Below, piece after piece: positions 22,425-35,200 of a stretch of 64,000 nucleotides of DNA. The notes below the pieces were generated by a model. The model did not search any database. It worked only from the letters and a program-made list of their open reading frames with translations, and was not told the DNA's origin. Origin of the DNA: Palaemon carinicauda (taxonomy: Eukaryota; Arthropoda; Malacostraca; Decapoda; Palaemonidae); the NCBI RefSeq assembly GCF_036898095.1, contig NC_090736.1:11558186-11622185 (forward strand), read 5' to 3'. A program made the position numbers and the translations under genes. Position 1 is the stretch's first letter; every line of letters begins with the position of its first letter.

Positions 22425-23365
22425 TTATTGTTATTATTATTATTTGCTAAGCTGCAACCCTAGTTGGACAAGCAGGATGCTATAAGCCCAGGGGCTCCAG
22501 CAGGGAAAATATCTCATTGAGAAAAGAAAACAAGGAAAAATAAGATATTTTAAGAACAATAACATTAAATATCTCCTAAATAAACTAAGAAAAAAAAACG
22601 GAGCCTTTATATATCAGCGCCCAGTTCTTCACACGTTCATTAAAAATGGACATCAACTAACCTAAACTTTTCCCCTAACCTAACCTAACCTACAAGCCGT
22701 GTCCTTACCTACTTACCTAATGAGGGGGGGCTAACACCCTTCTGCAACCCCCCTTACACTGCCTTATTCTAAGTTAGACATAATATTACATACAGGTGGC
22801 TGCTATCTTACATACACCCCAAAAACACTAACAAAATAAGAAGAAGCTAAATAAGATAGAATAGTGTGTGTGAGTGTACCCTCAAGGAAAAAAACTCTAC
22901 ACCTAGACAGTGGAAGACCATGATACAGAGGCTATGGCACTACCCAAGACTAGGGAACAATAGTTTGATTTTGGAGTGTCCTCCTAGAAGAGCTGCTTAT
23001 CATAGCTAAAGTCTCTCTTCTACCCTACAAAGAGGAAAGTGGCCACTGAACAATTACAATGCAATAATCTACTGGCTGCCAATGCAAAAGTCTGTTTCTA
23101 GCACAAGGCTAGACAAACTATCAGGCAATCAGTGTAATAAGCCCTTGAGTGAAGAAGAATTTTTTGGTAATCTCAGTGTCAGGTGTTTGAGGACAGAGAA
23201 GAATATGTAAAGAATAGGCCAGACTATTCAGTGTGTATGTGTAGGCAAAGGGAAAATTATCCGTAACGAGAAAGAAGGATCTAATGTAGTACTTTGTGGC
23301 CAGTCAAAGGATCCCATAACTCTCTATTGGTAGTTTATCAGTGGTTGGCTTGTGCCCTGGCAAAC
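22425..23365 (-). mobile_element. (TAA)n-tailed repeat, near full length, interrupted
   Basis: Reverse-strand copy. TTATTATTATT at 22427-22441 is the tail, followed by GCTGCAACCCTAGTTGGACA. The body continues to about 22597 and resumes near 22826 (GATAGAATAGTGTG). It runs to the head words GGTTGGCTTGTGCCCTGGC near 23341. The 230-base interruption is the repeat at 22604-22825. Confidence 0.75.
22604..22825. mobile_element. Short unnamed repeat, copy 2, inserted in a (TAA)n-tailed repeat
   Basis: Same sequence family as 22012-22205, but here it sits exactly inside an otherwise collinear copy of another repeat, which shows that it can transpose. I could not define inverted ends or a target duplication. 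Confidence 0.55.
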
Positions 23366-26300
23366 CTATTACTGTACCTATGAGAAGTTCTTGTGTTTTT
23401 ATCCCTTTTAAACTGTATTTTTTCAGTCATGACTTGAAATTTTATACCTAATCTGTCCCAACTAACTACAAAGGCTCTGTTTGCTTCGTTCAGAATGCCA
23501 GCCGATAAACGGAAATGTCGAGTGTCGCCCAAGACCTGGTGCACTTTCATGAGTGCTCCTGAAGTACATCCTCATCGGTTATGTCCTCAATGCTGAGGGC
23601 ATTCTTGCTCACAAGTTCACCTTGTAATCTAAAAGGGATCTTCGCCTTGGAGGTCATCCTAAAAATCGATGAAGGCCCGAACGGCTTTTTCCACCAGCGC
23701 TACTGTTCAGTCTGACTTTTCTCCATTGGGTTCCTCTGGAGACCAATCGAGCAAAAGTGGTGGCCCCTTAACTTTCAGACAAGCCCTGAGGTAAGGGGTC
23801 CATCTATTTCCCCTAGCAAAAAGGCAGGACCTCCTCAATGGGGGTGGGGGTGGCAGTCCTTTTTAGAGGTGTGACTCTCTTCGACTGCTGTGGCCCTCCT
23901 TAGGCATCCAAGGTTCCCCTTCGGAGTAGAAGCTACAACAAACCCTCGCTTTTCAGATGCTTTCCAGAGGTCCTTGCTGGTATCTGCCCAGGAGTTCCCA
24001 GTCATAACCCATTACCTGCAGAGGATAATCTTGGTGCCGTCTCCAGAGCTTTTTGGCCGTCCTTCCAAGGATATATCTTCTCAGCGAGCGGTTATCCTCG
24101 CCCATCCAGGAGTTCTCCTGGTGAGCATCCCGCTTCGTAGCATGCTCGCTAGATTGCTGCGCAACCTCGGCGTAATCTATCCTTTTCGAAAGAGGATTCT
24201 AGACGTGCCCATCAGAGGTCTACTTCTTCCTCAAAGAAGGACACGCCACCCAAATGACCTTTTCCTAAGACCTCAGCTACCAGACCTTCATCATCGTGCT
24301 CCTCCTGACAGTGATCTTTATCACTAAGCTCTTCCCCACATTGTCTGTCTTGTCATAGGCCTTTTTGGCCTTGCAGTTCCAGACGCACTTCGGCGAGCTT
24401 CTTCAGTGGACCAGGCTCCTACTTCTTGTGCTTTGCCCGCTCGTTCCAATGCTTCACCTGATTCTGCTACTCGTAGACACAGAGCTTCACCATCGTGAAA
24501 GACTTCTAGGCGATCTACCCCAGGGAGCCCTACCTCTTTTTGCCACATGTGTCCACATCAATGCGTGTCATCTGGATGCTCTTCATCTCTTCACCAGGTC
24601 TCTGATTTTTGGATTTCATTTTGTAGATCTTTCCATGTTGAACATTTTACTGCAAGCTCCTTTCCCGTATGTATCGCGTGTCTTCCAAACACGCTTCGCC
24701 TCGCCTTTTTTCGGCAAAGCAGACCTCTGATTAAAATCATTAAAATTTTTGTTAAGATTATTAGAATTATTATAACCTGTATCAAAATTGTTAATTACGA
24801 TATCCCTCAGCATCTAAGCAGTCCTTTTTTTTTACCCTTTTTCCATAGAAGACAACGTTCGTTTGCCTCACTATTGTTGGCGACATTCTCTATCTGATTG
24901 CTACAAGAGTTTGCCCGCAGATTAAGGTTCTCACAACCCTTCTGTTCGTGCCAAGCATGCGGATCGATATTGCCAGCGAGTTTCGACAACATCTTAAAAG
25001 CACTCTCTATCGGATCTTCTCAAGCGCTCTTCTCCATAGGAGGTAGGTTGGTGGAAAAGAGCCCCCTCTAACCCAGCTTCTAATGGATCATCAAGATCAC
25101 GTTTTGGTCAAGCCGAGCATTTGCCAGCAAGATTTTCCAGATACCTGTCGGTGGACCAGCCTAGACAGTGGGAGGGACCGAACACCAACACGCAAGCATC
25201 AGGTAAGCCCTCTCCACAGGAACCTTCCCCTACAGAGGAGGAATTACACCAGCTTCTCTCCCAATCAGGAGGGAGGATCCTGCTTCTCCCCTCTCGTTGC
25301 CCAGCATAGTCCCCATCAGGCAAGCTCCAGGAAACATAGCAGGGTCAGGAGTCCTGTCACAGCCCCCAGGGGTGACACGCATATCCACTACCACAGAGGG
25401 TCACTCTCTCCAAGGGAAATCTCATTCGTGGATAACTACAGTCTATCCCGAATTAAATTTGTTTCGGCACTACAGTATATACAAACCTTACGCTCTTTAT
25501 GAAGGAGTGTTACGCTGAAATCAGCCATTAAAGCTTTTGTGAAGTGTAACTACCCTCTGCTAATTACTGATGGTAGACCAGCCACCCCACTCACACCAGC
25601 ACTAATAAACAACCGTCACTTTATTTTGGCCTGGAGTACAGACATCTTACTCCTTCGATAAAACCAAATGAAAAATATTTCAAATACAATTGGCCTAAAA
25701 TGCTAAAAGTTTCCTTTCTAATCTTTTTCTTTTTACAGGTGAGACTGCCCTTGGGGATCTCAATCATGCAGGTTTATCTCGGCAATAAAGGGCATCGTTG
25801 TGACACTTTCATGTCGGCAGAGGAGACAGATCCTTACTGTCTCTGCACTGCATGTAGTGGTTTCTTCTGCACGCAGGAGTCTCCATGCCAGTGTGTCGGG
25901 ATTGGTCACCCTCTTGGTGGATGAGGTTTAACAGGCGACGTAAGAGGAAGGTTAAGAGGGATTCTTTCCCTTTTTGGAGGGAAGAAACGTCATCATCGAA
26001 CTCTGTTGGCTCGATTTCGCCATATTGACTCCTCTCAGTCGGCTTTCCTAGGAGGTCAGTTGAGCATGAGTGGTGGCCATGTGATTCTGGGACAACCCTA
26101 CATGTCAGGAGTCTCCGTTGCTCCGGCCACCGCCATAGCGGAGTCACTTTCTGATGATGCTGTTAGTCTGCTGTGTCCTTCCTTGGAGCTCACAGGTTCC
26201 CCGTTCAACGAAAGGTTACAGGAGATCTTGCGGTTGGGTTTGCAACGGGAGCAGACATCTTCCCCAGAGGTTGATTCCCATCTTCCCCCTCGAGATTCTG

Positions 26301-27893
26301 TAGGTCAAGGACTGAAAGAGTCTCGCCCACTTGACCGTCTTGACCTCAGCACCTGCTTTCCCTAATGTTAGTTCTACTTTGGTAGGTGGGTTTGCACAAT
26401 TGTTGACAAGTACTCCTCGGAGTGACTTGTCGGGGGATCCCTCCAGGGTGAATTCTGAGACTAGCTTCGGCTATATTTCAAGGGGAGTTCATAACGTTTA
26501 TCTTCTAGCTGGGTTTTCTCAGACAAAAGGGAAACAGAGTGAGTTCCTGGAGGTTTGCTTCCAGGTGTTGGACAACCTTCCCTTCCAATGGAAAGTTATC
26601 CTCCACCAGGTGTTGGGCAGCCTTCCTTTCCCAGGGAGAGCTTCTCTTCACCAGCCTTAGAACCGCAGTCTTTTCGTCCGCGAGAAGATTTGTCAACTGG
26701 CAAAAGGGGTTGATCGTCCTTCCCGCCCGCTGGAGAGACAGCCTTCTCCTGAGTGGTCTCCCCCCCGGGATTCCATCAAAGGGCAATGGATTTGTCCATG
26801 CCCCTCCAGTTCATCAGAGCACACCTTTTCCGAACTTGATGACGATGGTGGGAGGTGATTGTTTGCAATTCTTCCCCTTCACTGTGCACTACACATAGGT
26901 AGATAGGTGAGGACATGTAGATTACAGCTTACCTGTGCAAGCTGGGAAGGGTGCACATACAAGCGCACCTTATCAGCTCGCCTAGCCAGCAATTGCCTTG
27001 CATTCAGTCTACCTTGCGAGAGGAACAGCAGGATCCTTTACAGGAAAGGGTATCATTACCTTCACAGGTCGGACATGTGGACGGCTCACACTTCCTCAGG
27101 GAAGTTGAGCACAAGGAAGGGCACAAGCCGACATCCTCTCGTGCTCCCAAATTTCTTGGCACTTCATGTAAGCCATGGAAAGAGGGTCGTGGGGCTCAAT
27201 CGGGAACAGTTCCATTCTAGAAAGATGCTCCTTGGTTCCTGAACCTTGTCCAGACAGTGAAGCAGCTGGTCTCCAGATGGAGTGATCATCTTCCTACAGT
27301 TCCACCGCCGGACGTTCCTAGTATTCCTTTAGAGGTTTCTTTTTTCTCTAAGGAGAGTGAGGGCTCTTCTGATCCTAGACGCAATAGTTCGGCTAGGCAG
27401 CTTCCTCATGCCATCCCCAAGCCTCTCTCCTCAGGTATCCGGAAGATATCGTAGATATTTGAATACCAAGGCACCCACCAGGCAGGACCCTGTCTGGGAG
27501 AGGCTGGGTGGGATTTCCATCGTATCACAGAGGAGGCAAAGGAATCAGAGGGCAAGCACTCCTCTGCTGGGGGGGGGGACATTGTTCATCCACGGACGAT
27601 CAAAGGATCGTGATTTTTAGAGAGATCTTATTCACAGACAACTATTGTATAGGCTCTCGCCTATAGAGTTGGACCGGCCTGAACCTTCTGACACAGTGGC
27701 AGAAGTTCCTTCTCCTCCACCTTCTGAAGGTGCAGGCCTAAGGAGACTGAGAGGAAGGAAATTTCTTCTTTTCTCGACGATTTTAACATCCATCCGAGAT
27801 ACCTTCCAACATCCGTGAGATAGGGTAGACAACTATGCATCCCCCCCCCCCCCCTTCTGCCTAGTAAAGAGGCTTCTGAATAAGGTCAGGGTA

Positions 27894-28660
27894 TTGCATG
27901 ATCTCTCAATGACCTTTGTAGCTCTGCTCTGGCAACATGCAGAATTTTTTCCAGACCTTCTATATCTGCTCACAGAGGCACTGAGAGAGCTTCCTCCACT
28001 GCTCGATCTGCTCAGACAATCACAGGTAGAGATATACCATCAAGTGATTCCATCGCTTCGTCTTCACTCTTCGTGGTTATCCAGCAACTACTTGCAAAGA
28101 AAGGCTTTTTTAGATCAGTTGCAAAGAGAATGGCAGGATACCTCCTGGAGTTGTCTCCCGGTATACCAGGCAAAGTGGACCATGTTTTGTGGTTGGTGTC
28201 GTGGATGGGATATATCTATATATCTGCTCTCAGTTCCACTATACCAACAATAGCAGAGTTCTTATTGTGCCTTTTGGAGGAAAAACTTTGTTCAGTGTTG
28301 ACGGTGAAAGGGTATCACTTAGCCTCTTTTTCAAGCTGAACAGAGTTAACATATCCTCCTCAAAGAAGTTTTCTCATACAGAATTTTGAGCGCACATCCC
28401 CTAAGTCGAAAGTCTGACCACCCTCTGGGAATATAGTGGAAGTTTTATGCTCACTGAGAGAGGCTCCATACAAACTTCTTTGTTAAGTATCAGGTTGAAA
28501 CTTGACCCTGAAGATGCTATTTCATCTAGCTCTGCCCTCTGCAAACTACATGGTCTGTCCTACAACATTGCCCATTCAAGGGGATGGGCACAATTGACAC
28601 TCGGTTTTGGCCCTGATTTTGTAGCCAAGACTCAAAAATGCGGCTTTAACGTATCATAGA
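27894..28660 (+). pseudogene. DIRS RNase H C-terminal/recombinase remnant A
   Basis: Contains counterparts of the intact element's LVAPLWPAREWF (here FVALLWQHAEFF), VDLLRQ (here LDLLRQ) and VYQSKWEVFRSWC (here VYQAKWTMFCGWC). Near 28,530-28,640 it has KLHGLSYNIAHSRGW, corresponding to the region after the catalytic arginine. Several stops and frameshifts break it. Confidence 0.6.
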
Positions 28661-28686
28661 TTCGGGCCTTTCCAGATTGAGAATCT

Positions 28687-29890
28687 ATGTTCCGTAGCAG
28701 ACAGAAGAACATCGTAGTGGACATACTGAGCAGGAGGGTCCTAGTACTGGTCTCAGAATGGTCCTTCAATCCTCAGATAGTGACTGAGATCATGACTTTG
28801 GGGGGTTCACTAATGATTGACCTATTTGCGACCTCACTGAACCACAAGCTCCCAGTCTACTGCTCATCGGTGTCTTACTTGGAAGCAGTATTCGAGGATG
28901 CGTTCCAAGACCTATGGGATTGCCTTGAATCACGTTTAAATCGCTCATAACCTCAACATGACTCCAGTGGCCACAAAAGGACCCTGAGTAGAATAGTACC
29001 CTTACCTTCTACTTCTATTGATAGAGACTCCAAGGGAACCGCTTCCTCTTCCCGACATGTGCCAACCACACGCCCAAATCTCCTGCAGTACAGTGGAATC
29101 GCTTCAGCTTCACCCGTGAAGGTTGTCGAGCATCTTCTCTGAGAGAAAGGCTTCTTGTTCTTAGTTGCCTGAGCAATGTCTGGATGCTTCTATGTGTCTT
29201 CAACCTCCATGTAACAAGCAAAGTGGGACATCATGTGTCAGTGTTGTAGAAAGAGTGTTTCTCCTCTCAGATTTTTACTTTAAATCTGGAAGGAAAGTTC
29301 AACTCAGTATCAGTGGTGAAAGGAAATCTCAAAGCCTTGAGCCATGTCTTTAGGCTGAAAGGAATTAATTTTTCCTCTTCAGTAGAGCTTTCCATGCTCT
29401 TAAGGAGTTTTGAACTGAACTGCCCTCCATTAGAGGTGAGACCACCACCTTGGAACATTGTCAGAGTATCACGTTCTTTAAAGGCCCTTACGAACCGTTA
29501 AGGCTTGCCTCGGATAGGAACCTCGCCCTTCAAACGGTCTTTGTGCTTGTCCTAGCCTCTGGTAAGTGGGTTAGCAAGCTGCATGGTCTCTCCTGCAACG
29601 TCTCTCACAACCAGGGATGGAGACAGGTCTCGTTCTCCTTCTTCCCTTGAAGAGGTAACCGATGATCCTGATCAGTGTCTTTTATGTCCTGTGAGGGCAC
29701 TGAGACACCGTCTCAAATGTACACATGTAACCCGACCACACCTGCAACACCTCTTTGTCAGTGCTGGAAGAGGGAAAAGTGTGACAATAAATACAATCTC
29801 TTCCTGGTTAAGGGAGGTCATTGACTTTACCCTTCCACAACTCTCAACTTCCTCCCCAGGGAGAGCTTGAGCTAGAGTGCACAATGTTAG
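28687..29890 (+). pseudogene. DIRS RNase H end/recombinase remnant B
   Basis: 28687-28950 corresponds to the RNase H C-terminal part (VVDILSRRVL, SLMIDLFATSLNHKLPVYCS). 29,330-29,870 corresponds to the recombinase (MLLRSFEL, VFVLVLASGKWVSKLHGL, LCPVRALRHRL). The position normally held by the catalytic Arg of the KRVSE motif reads KWVSK. The frame is broken. Confidence 0.6.
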
Positions 29891-30630
29891 GGTGATAGTA
29901 CAACACTGGCATTTAAGAAGAATCTCTGTGTGGAGCAGGTACTACAGGTAGGTGTGTGGAAACGTCAGATGGCGTTTACTGGCCATTACCTGTAGAAATT
30001 ACCCCATGGTTCGCTAGACTTTTTCTTTAAGGGGCTGTAGTAGCTTCATAGCAGGTGGTATAGCTACCTCGGCTCCTCTCACAGGACCATTAGCATCAGA
30101 TTGAAGACAGAGGTTAAGTGTTAGTAAGAAATGAAAAGGAGGAATGACTGGCCTTTTCTTTCCCCTTCAATCTTATCCTCTCATGGGCACAAGTTCATAA
30201 ACCCTGTCAGCAGGAATCTATTCAACTGCTGGTAAGCCCCAGTCAAGCTTACATCTGTTCTGTAACATAATGTAGAAACTTCATTCCCCACACTCCTTAC
30301 AAGGGGGAGTATGTAGTAACTAGGCAAACCCATTACTGATAATATGCCATATAGTGTGAACCAATTGGGGTACATATGCTGCTTGGTTGGAATCAGGCAA
30401 ATTCATTACAATAGCATACATATGTCTGAGTGTTACAACACAGTGTCTTTCTGCTCAGTGTCCTTTATTGTACGGGCCATGGACCAGCTGTTATAGTCAC
30501 ACCACTGGTGCACAAGTTGTAAGGAACCTGAACTCTCCCTACATACAAGGTCAGAGTTTAGAAATCCGAGGACTAGTTTTCCAACCAGTTATGACAGAAA
30601 TTTCACCCCACTTAAGAATGAGTCTCCTAT

Positions 30631-30720
30631 GTAAGGAATGAAGGTTTGTATTTGTGCCAGAGCAGATGATGAATTTGGAGATCATTATTTTTCCTAACCA
30701 TACAAACCTGAATCCCTTAC
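30631..30720. repeat. Internal complementary region of the decayed DIRS family
   Basis: Left arm GTAAGGAATGAAGGTTTGTA (30631-30650) pairs imperfectly with TACAAACCTGAATCCCTTAC (30701-30720). The word CTCCTATGTAAGG recurs near the presumed right terminus (CTCCTATGTAAAGG at 30888-30902). Confidence 0.5.
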
Positions 30721-30935
30721 TCATACTTTTTCTGCCATCACCTATCCCCCTAGAAAGTACTACTCTCAACTGAGTGACTACTCGATGAGCAAGTAGAGAG
30801 GTGAAGCTTCCCCGCTTGTGGCTAGGTAACTACCGGCCACCTTATCATAAAAGTTTTAACTCATATTCTCCAGCTCTGCTGTTATCTCTCCTATGTAAAG
30901 GATTTGTGTTTATATAGTTATGAAAAATCCAATGG

Positions 30936-31545
30936 CATAGCGACAGCAATGGTCATATGCAAATGGCATAGCGACAACAACGGGTCATATGTAAGTGGCA
31001 TCGCGACAGCAATGGGTCATATGTCAGTGGCATCGCGACAGGAATGGGTCTGAGGCAAGTGGCATAGCGACAGCAATGGGTCATATGTCAGTGGCATCGC
31101 GACAGGAACGGGTCTGAGGCAAGTGGCATAGCGACAGCAATGGGTCATATGTCAGTGGCATCGCGACAGGAACGGGTCTGAGGCAAGTGGCATAGCGACA
31201 GCAATGGGTCATATGTCAGTGGCATCGCGACAGGAACGGGTCTGAGGCAAGTGGCATAGCGACAGCAATGGGTCATATGTCAGTGGCATCGCGACAGGAA
31301 CGGGTCTGAGGCAAGTGGCATAGCGACAGCAATGGGTCATATGTCAGTGGCATCGCGACAGGAACGGGTCTGAGGCAAGTGGCATAGCGACAGCAATGGG
31401 TCATATGTCAGTGGCATCGCGACAGGAACGGGTCTGAGGCAAGTGGCATAGCGACAGCAACGGGTCATATGCAAGTGGCATAGCGACAGCAATGGGTCAT
31501 ATGCAAGTGGCATAGCGACAGCAACGGGTCATGGCAACAGTTCAA
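30936..31545. repeat. 64-bp minisatellite (two 32-bp half-units)
   Basis: Tandem array with an exact 64-base period in its centre (TGAGGCAAGTGG at 31051, 31115 and 31179). Each unit consists of two related halves built on AGTGGCATAGCGACAGCAA and AGTGGCATCGCGACAGGAA. The edges contain only the first half-type. It begins directly after the decayed DIRS right end. Confidence 0.95.
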
Positions 31546-31599
31546 TAGGGCAGTCAGTCAACAAAGCCAGTTTTTGTTTTGCAGACTATTAATATCTGT

Positions 31600-31930
31600 T
31601 ATGTTTGTATTCATTTTGAATAATTGCAAGCCAAGCTGCAACTTTTGAAGAAGTGGTATGCTACTAGCCCTAGATCATTGTTAAGGAAAGCAGTCTTGTT
31701 AAATAAAAAATCATAAAGAGTAAACTTTGAAAGAGAAACGATGATGAAAGTACCATTAAGGTAAATATAGTAAAATTCATAGACGGCTCAACAAAAGAGC
31801 ATTTGCATGAGGTTTGAACCGTTGAGGTTCCAATGATTTAACTACTGTACGTTACTTTACAATACTTGGTTAGATTAAAAAGTTTATTCCGCTTCTATAA
31901 TGCTGATTGCTATTGAAATTCATGTAAGAG
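31600..31930 (-). mobile_element. Eroded LINE/(TAA)-repeat 3' fragment
   Basis: Minus-strand resemblance to 42170-42260 (GAGCATTTGC, TTTGAACC.TTGAGGTTC) and to the family tail near 31621-31700. Strongly diverged. Confidence 0.45.
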
Positions 31931-32155
31931 AAGGTCAAACTATTAAGAGGTGAATGCAAGGCCAATTAGAATTGTGGAAATTTTTGTAAACCAGGTAAAT
32001 TTAACGTCGGTACCCCAAGTTTAAGATTGAAGATGAGAACAATATTCAAAACTATAGTAGAGTATAATCCTAGTAGGCTATATACATTTTTTTGCAGTTA
32101 AATGAGACCTACTAATTACCTGTTTATGTTAAGTGATCTTCAATTTTATTTTCAG

Positions 32156-32211
32156 ATCAAACCAATATGGCCTCAAGCCACCATTCTCGCCGCTCATTAT
32201 TGCTCACTATG
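32156..32211 (+). CDS. Unrecognised gene, exon 1 (start codon at 32167)
   Basis: Acceptor TTTTATTTTCAG at 32144-32155. Donor ATG|GTAAGT at 32212. 15 codons follow the ATG, phase 0 out. The acceptor implies at least one upstream exon, probably 5'UTR. Confidence 0.6.
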
Positions 32212-35200
32212 GTAAGTACTGTGAACAATAATTTTATTTTTTTTTTACCTGTTGCTATACTGTATATGGAATCCTTTACATTCCTGGGGAAGGACTATTA
32301 TTGTTTATTTCTACCAGTTATAGATAAATATACTAAGAGTGTAATAACAATCTTATCACATCGATGCAATATCAGTTGTCAAGGGCCTTGAATTAAAGGT
32401 AATGATGAAAAGCTGAAGATAGGATTGTCAGTATTCAGGACAAGCACTTTATCTGGTTTCATTAGACTCCCTTTTTGTGGACTTTATTTATCCTTTTTAT
32501 ATTTTAGGGAATTTATTACTGTACAGATATTTTATGTTCAGTTTGGCAGGGGCTAATTTTACTGGTAAAACTCTCCATGTAAAAAGTGTGGTTCTTGGTT
32601 TGTCTCGGAAGCTTGCTAAATTTAAACAGCACTTAGCTCATGCAATAGTGATGTAGGTCTTCGTGATAGCCATTTATGTCCTTGGCGACGAACAAAAGTA
32701 CTCGTACATGATATCGTACACGGCTACCATGATAGCTTGCTCGTAACTCTGTCTCCATTGACTTACAATGATAGTAATAAATGTGGGCTCTTTGTTAACT
32801 TGGTAATTGGCCTGCACTTACTGGAAGCTTTCTCCTATTCAACCATTTGATATATAATACTGTACAGTATGTTGTTTGCATTATATGACTCTTTGTGCTT
32901 TTACATTTGTTTCTTGTATGTTAAGAGTTCTGCAGTGATAACCTTTTATGTTCCAGAGTGAGGCTGAAGAAGTGATGGAAAAGTGTCGTTACAGAGACTA
33001 TTGGATAGTAGACTACAATAATGATAACAGCATAGAGCTTCAAGGAGCTTTAGGTTTGTCATGTTCTGAATATGTTTTTTTCAATATTAATCTTACCCGA
33101 TGATCATGTAGCTGTCAACTCCGTTGCCCGACAGAAATCTACGGTCGGGATACGCCAGCGATCGCTATACAGGTGGGGGTGTACACAACAGCGCCATCTG
33201 TGAGTAGGTACTCAAGTACTTCTTGTCAACAAGAACTCAATTTTTCCTCTGTCGTGCCACCGGCAAGACCTACTTGGATACGCTGTTGATTCTGGAGTTA
33301 TTGTTCACGCTTTGGTGATGTATTCATTCTAGAATTTAGCCTTCGCTATTCAGGAAGCTTTATCATTAGCTTAGCTAGCTTTTGTAATTAATTTGGATTA
33401 TTTGTTAACGAACTTTGCTAGATTTTGGAATTCCCCCTTGACTACTTCTTCAATTCAAGATGTCTGACCAGTCTCAAGTCCCTAAGTACAGGCAGTGTAG
33501 CGTTAGGACTTGTGCTAGGCGTCTTCCGAAGGCCTCTATAGATCCTCACACCGTTTGTTCCAATTGTAGGGGTAGATCCTGTCAATTGGAAGATCGATGT
33601 GGGGAATGCGCTGGGCTTTCGGAATTCGATTTTAACGAATTCCTAAAAAATGCACGTAGGTTAGAGAAGGAGAGAATCAGGAGGAGTTCTTCTCGCTCTG
33701 TGGATTTTTCCTCTCCCCATGCCCCTCAACCTTTTCCTTCCCCTGTAGTGGTGACTCCCGAACCTGCTACTAGTGCTCAGCCATCCATGGCGGATATGTT
33801 GCGTGCCATTCAGGCTCTCGGTGACAAAGTGGAGTCTTTGGCTCAAGACCGTAATCAGCTTTTGGCAGATGTCAAAGAGCTGAAAGCGAAAAGTGCAGTG
33901 GGAAGTGTTATCAGTGCTAGTGATGTGAAAAGTGTCAGTGTCAGTGTTGCGCATGAGGGTACATCTGTGCGTGCCAGTCGTTCTCCCAGTCCGGGACCTC
34001 TTGCAAGCTCCCAAGCCCAGGGGAGAAGCAATGTCGAAGGACCAAAGGGTTCGGCAGGCCTTGATCGGCGCACTGATGTATCCTCAGTGGTTGCGGACGT
34101 ATCTGTCAAGGATCGTCCCATCCACAAACAGACGAATGAGCCCTTACATTCCTCGTCTGTGGAAGAAGTTTCCATGAGGAAACGATGGACCAAGGTCTCA
34201 CGACCGCTCAAACGTAAGGTCCCTTCCGAGCGAGTCCAACGGCCCAGGTGTAGCCACTGGGTCAGTTCGGACTCGCTGCAGTCTTCCGATGACTGCACAC
34301 CTCCCAAGAGAGGTAGAGTGGTTCCACAACAGGCTACTGCTCCGTCTGTTGCTGTTCCAACCACGGTAGACCCTAAGTGGTCCATGCTGCAGACTATGCA
34401 GTCTCAGCTTGCTGCATTCATGCAGGAGTATCATGCTGAGAGGGTTGACTCTGAGCCTGTTAACCTACAACCCTCCGAGGTTGTGCGCTCAGCAGATACT
34501 GCGGCTGCCTGCTCCCACACTCCACCTGTGAGAGCTCCACCACCGATGCGCAGTCCACTCTGCCAGACGCATGTTCGTGCCGCATCATCCGTTGACATGC
34601 GTGAGCTACCGCATCAGCAGTGGGAAGGTGCTGTAGAGCTGCCGGGTTCTGCCTCTTTGCGGCATGCTCCGCAACCCATGCGGCATGCTCCGCAACCCAT
34701 GCGGCATGTTCCGCATGCCATGCAGCATGCTCCGCATACCATGCAGCATGCTCCGCATACCATACAGCATGCTCCGCAACCCACCGCAACCTCTCCCACG
34801 CACCAACTCTCTGCGTTTGTTGTTGCCAGCTCGCAGACTGACCAGCAGCGGCATGATGTTGGATCCGCAGCAGCTACGCATGCACCCGTACTGCCGGATT
34901 CAGCCGTTCAGCTTTCTGCTCTGCCTTTGCCACTTCCTACTCAGCTTTCGGACGATGGAGCATCAGATGACGAAGCTGCACATTTGGATGAACCGCACTC
35001 CGACTTTGAAGGGCCCAAGTCTACGCCTCCCTCCTTAGACTTTCGTAAAGTCCTTGCCTTGTTCAGGGACTTGTATCCTGAGCAATTTGTGTCTGCAACC
35101 CCTCGCTCTCCTCCCTCCGAGTTTGCTCTGGGCATGCAGTCTGCTGCTCCTGCCTTCACCAAGCTTGTTCTCGCACGATCTTCTAAGAGAGCTTTGAGGG

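Larger units (their letters stand above)
23560..30930 (+). mobile_element. Decayed DIRS-like retroelements (second family), at least two fused partial copies
   Basis: Plus-strand translations in shifting frames match the protein order of the intact DIRS elements at 33 and 51 kb. They include a Ser/Arg/Pro-rich gag-like part (about 23.7-27.8 kb), an RNase H-terminal MIDLFATS motif, a PVRALRHRL recombinase motif, and the VYQAKW recombinase N-terminal motif. Stops and frameshifts are frequent. Recombinase-like sequence occurs twice (28.0-28.66 and 29.2-29.9 kb), and RNase H-like sequence follows the first of them. So at least two copies or a rearranged copy are present. An internal complementary region (30631-30720) and a matching right end (30888-30930) support DIRS identity. 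The left boundary is approximate. Confidence 0.65.

Noticed and set aside
24365..25502. Several 100-140 codon open frames
   Set aside because: They switch frame repeatedly and have Ser/Pro-rich composition like degraded DIRS gag; not independent genes.
30936..31545. CRISPR-like array of spaced repeats
   Set aside because: Units are directly tandem with no unique spacers, and the genome is eukaryotic.
33855..34385. Minus-strand open frame of 176 codons in DIRS gag
   Set aside because: Antisense shadow of gag, present only because of composition; no recognisable motif.
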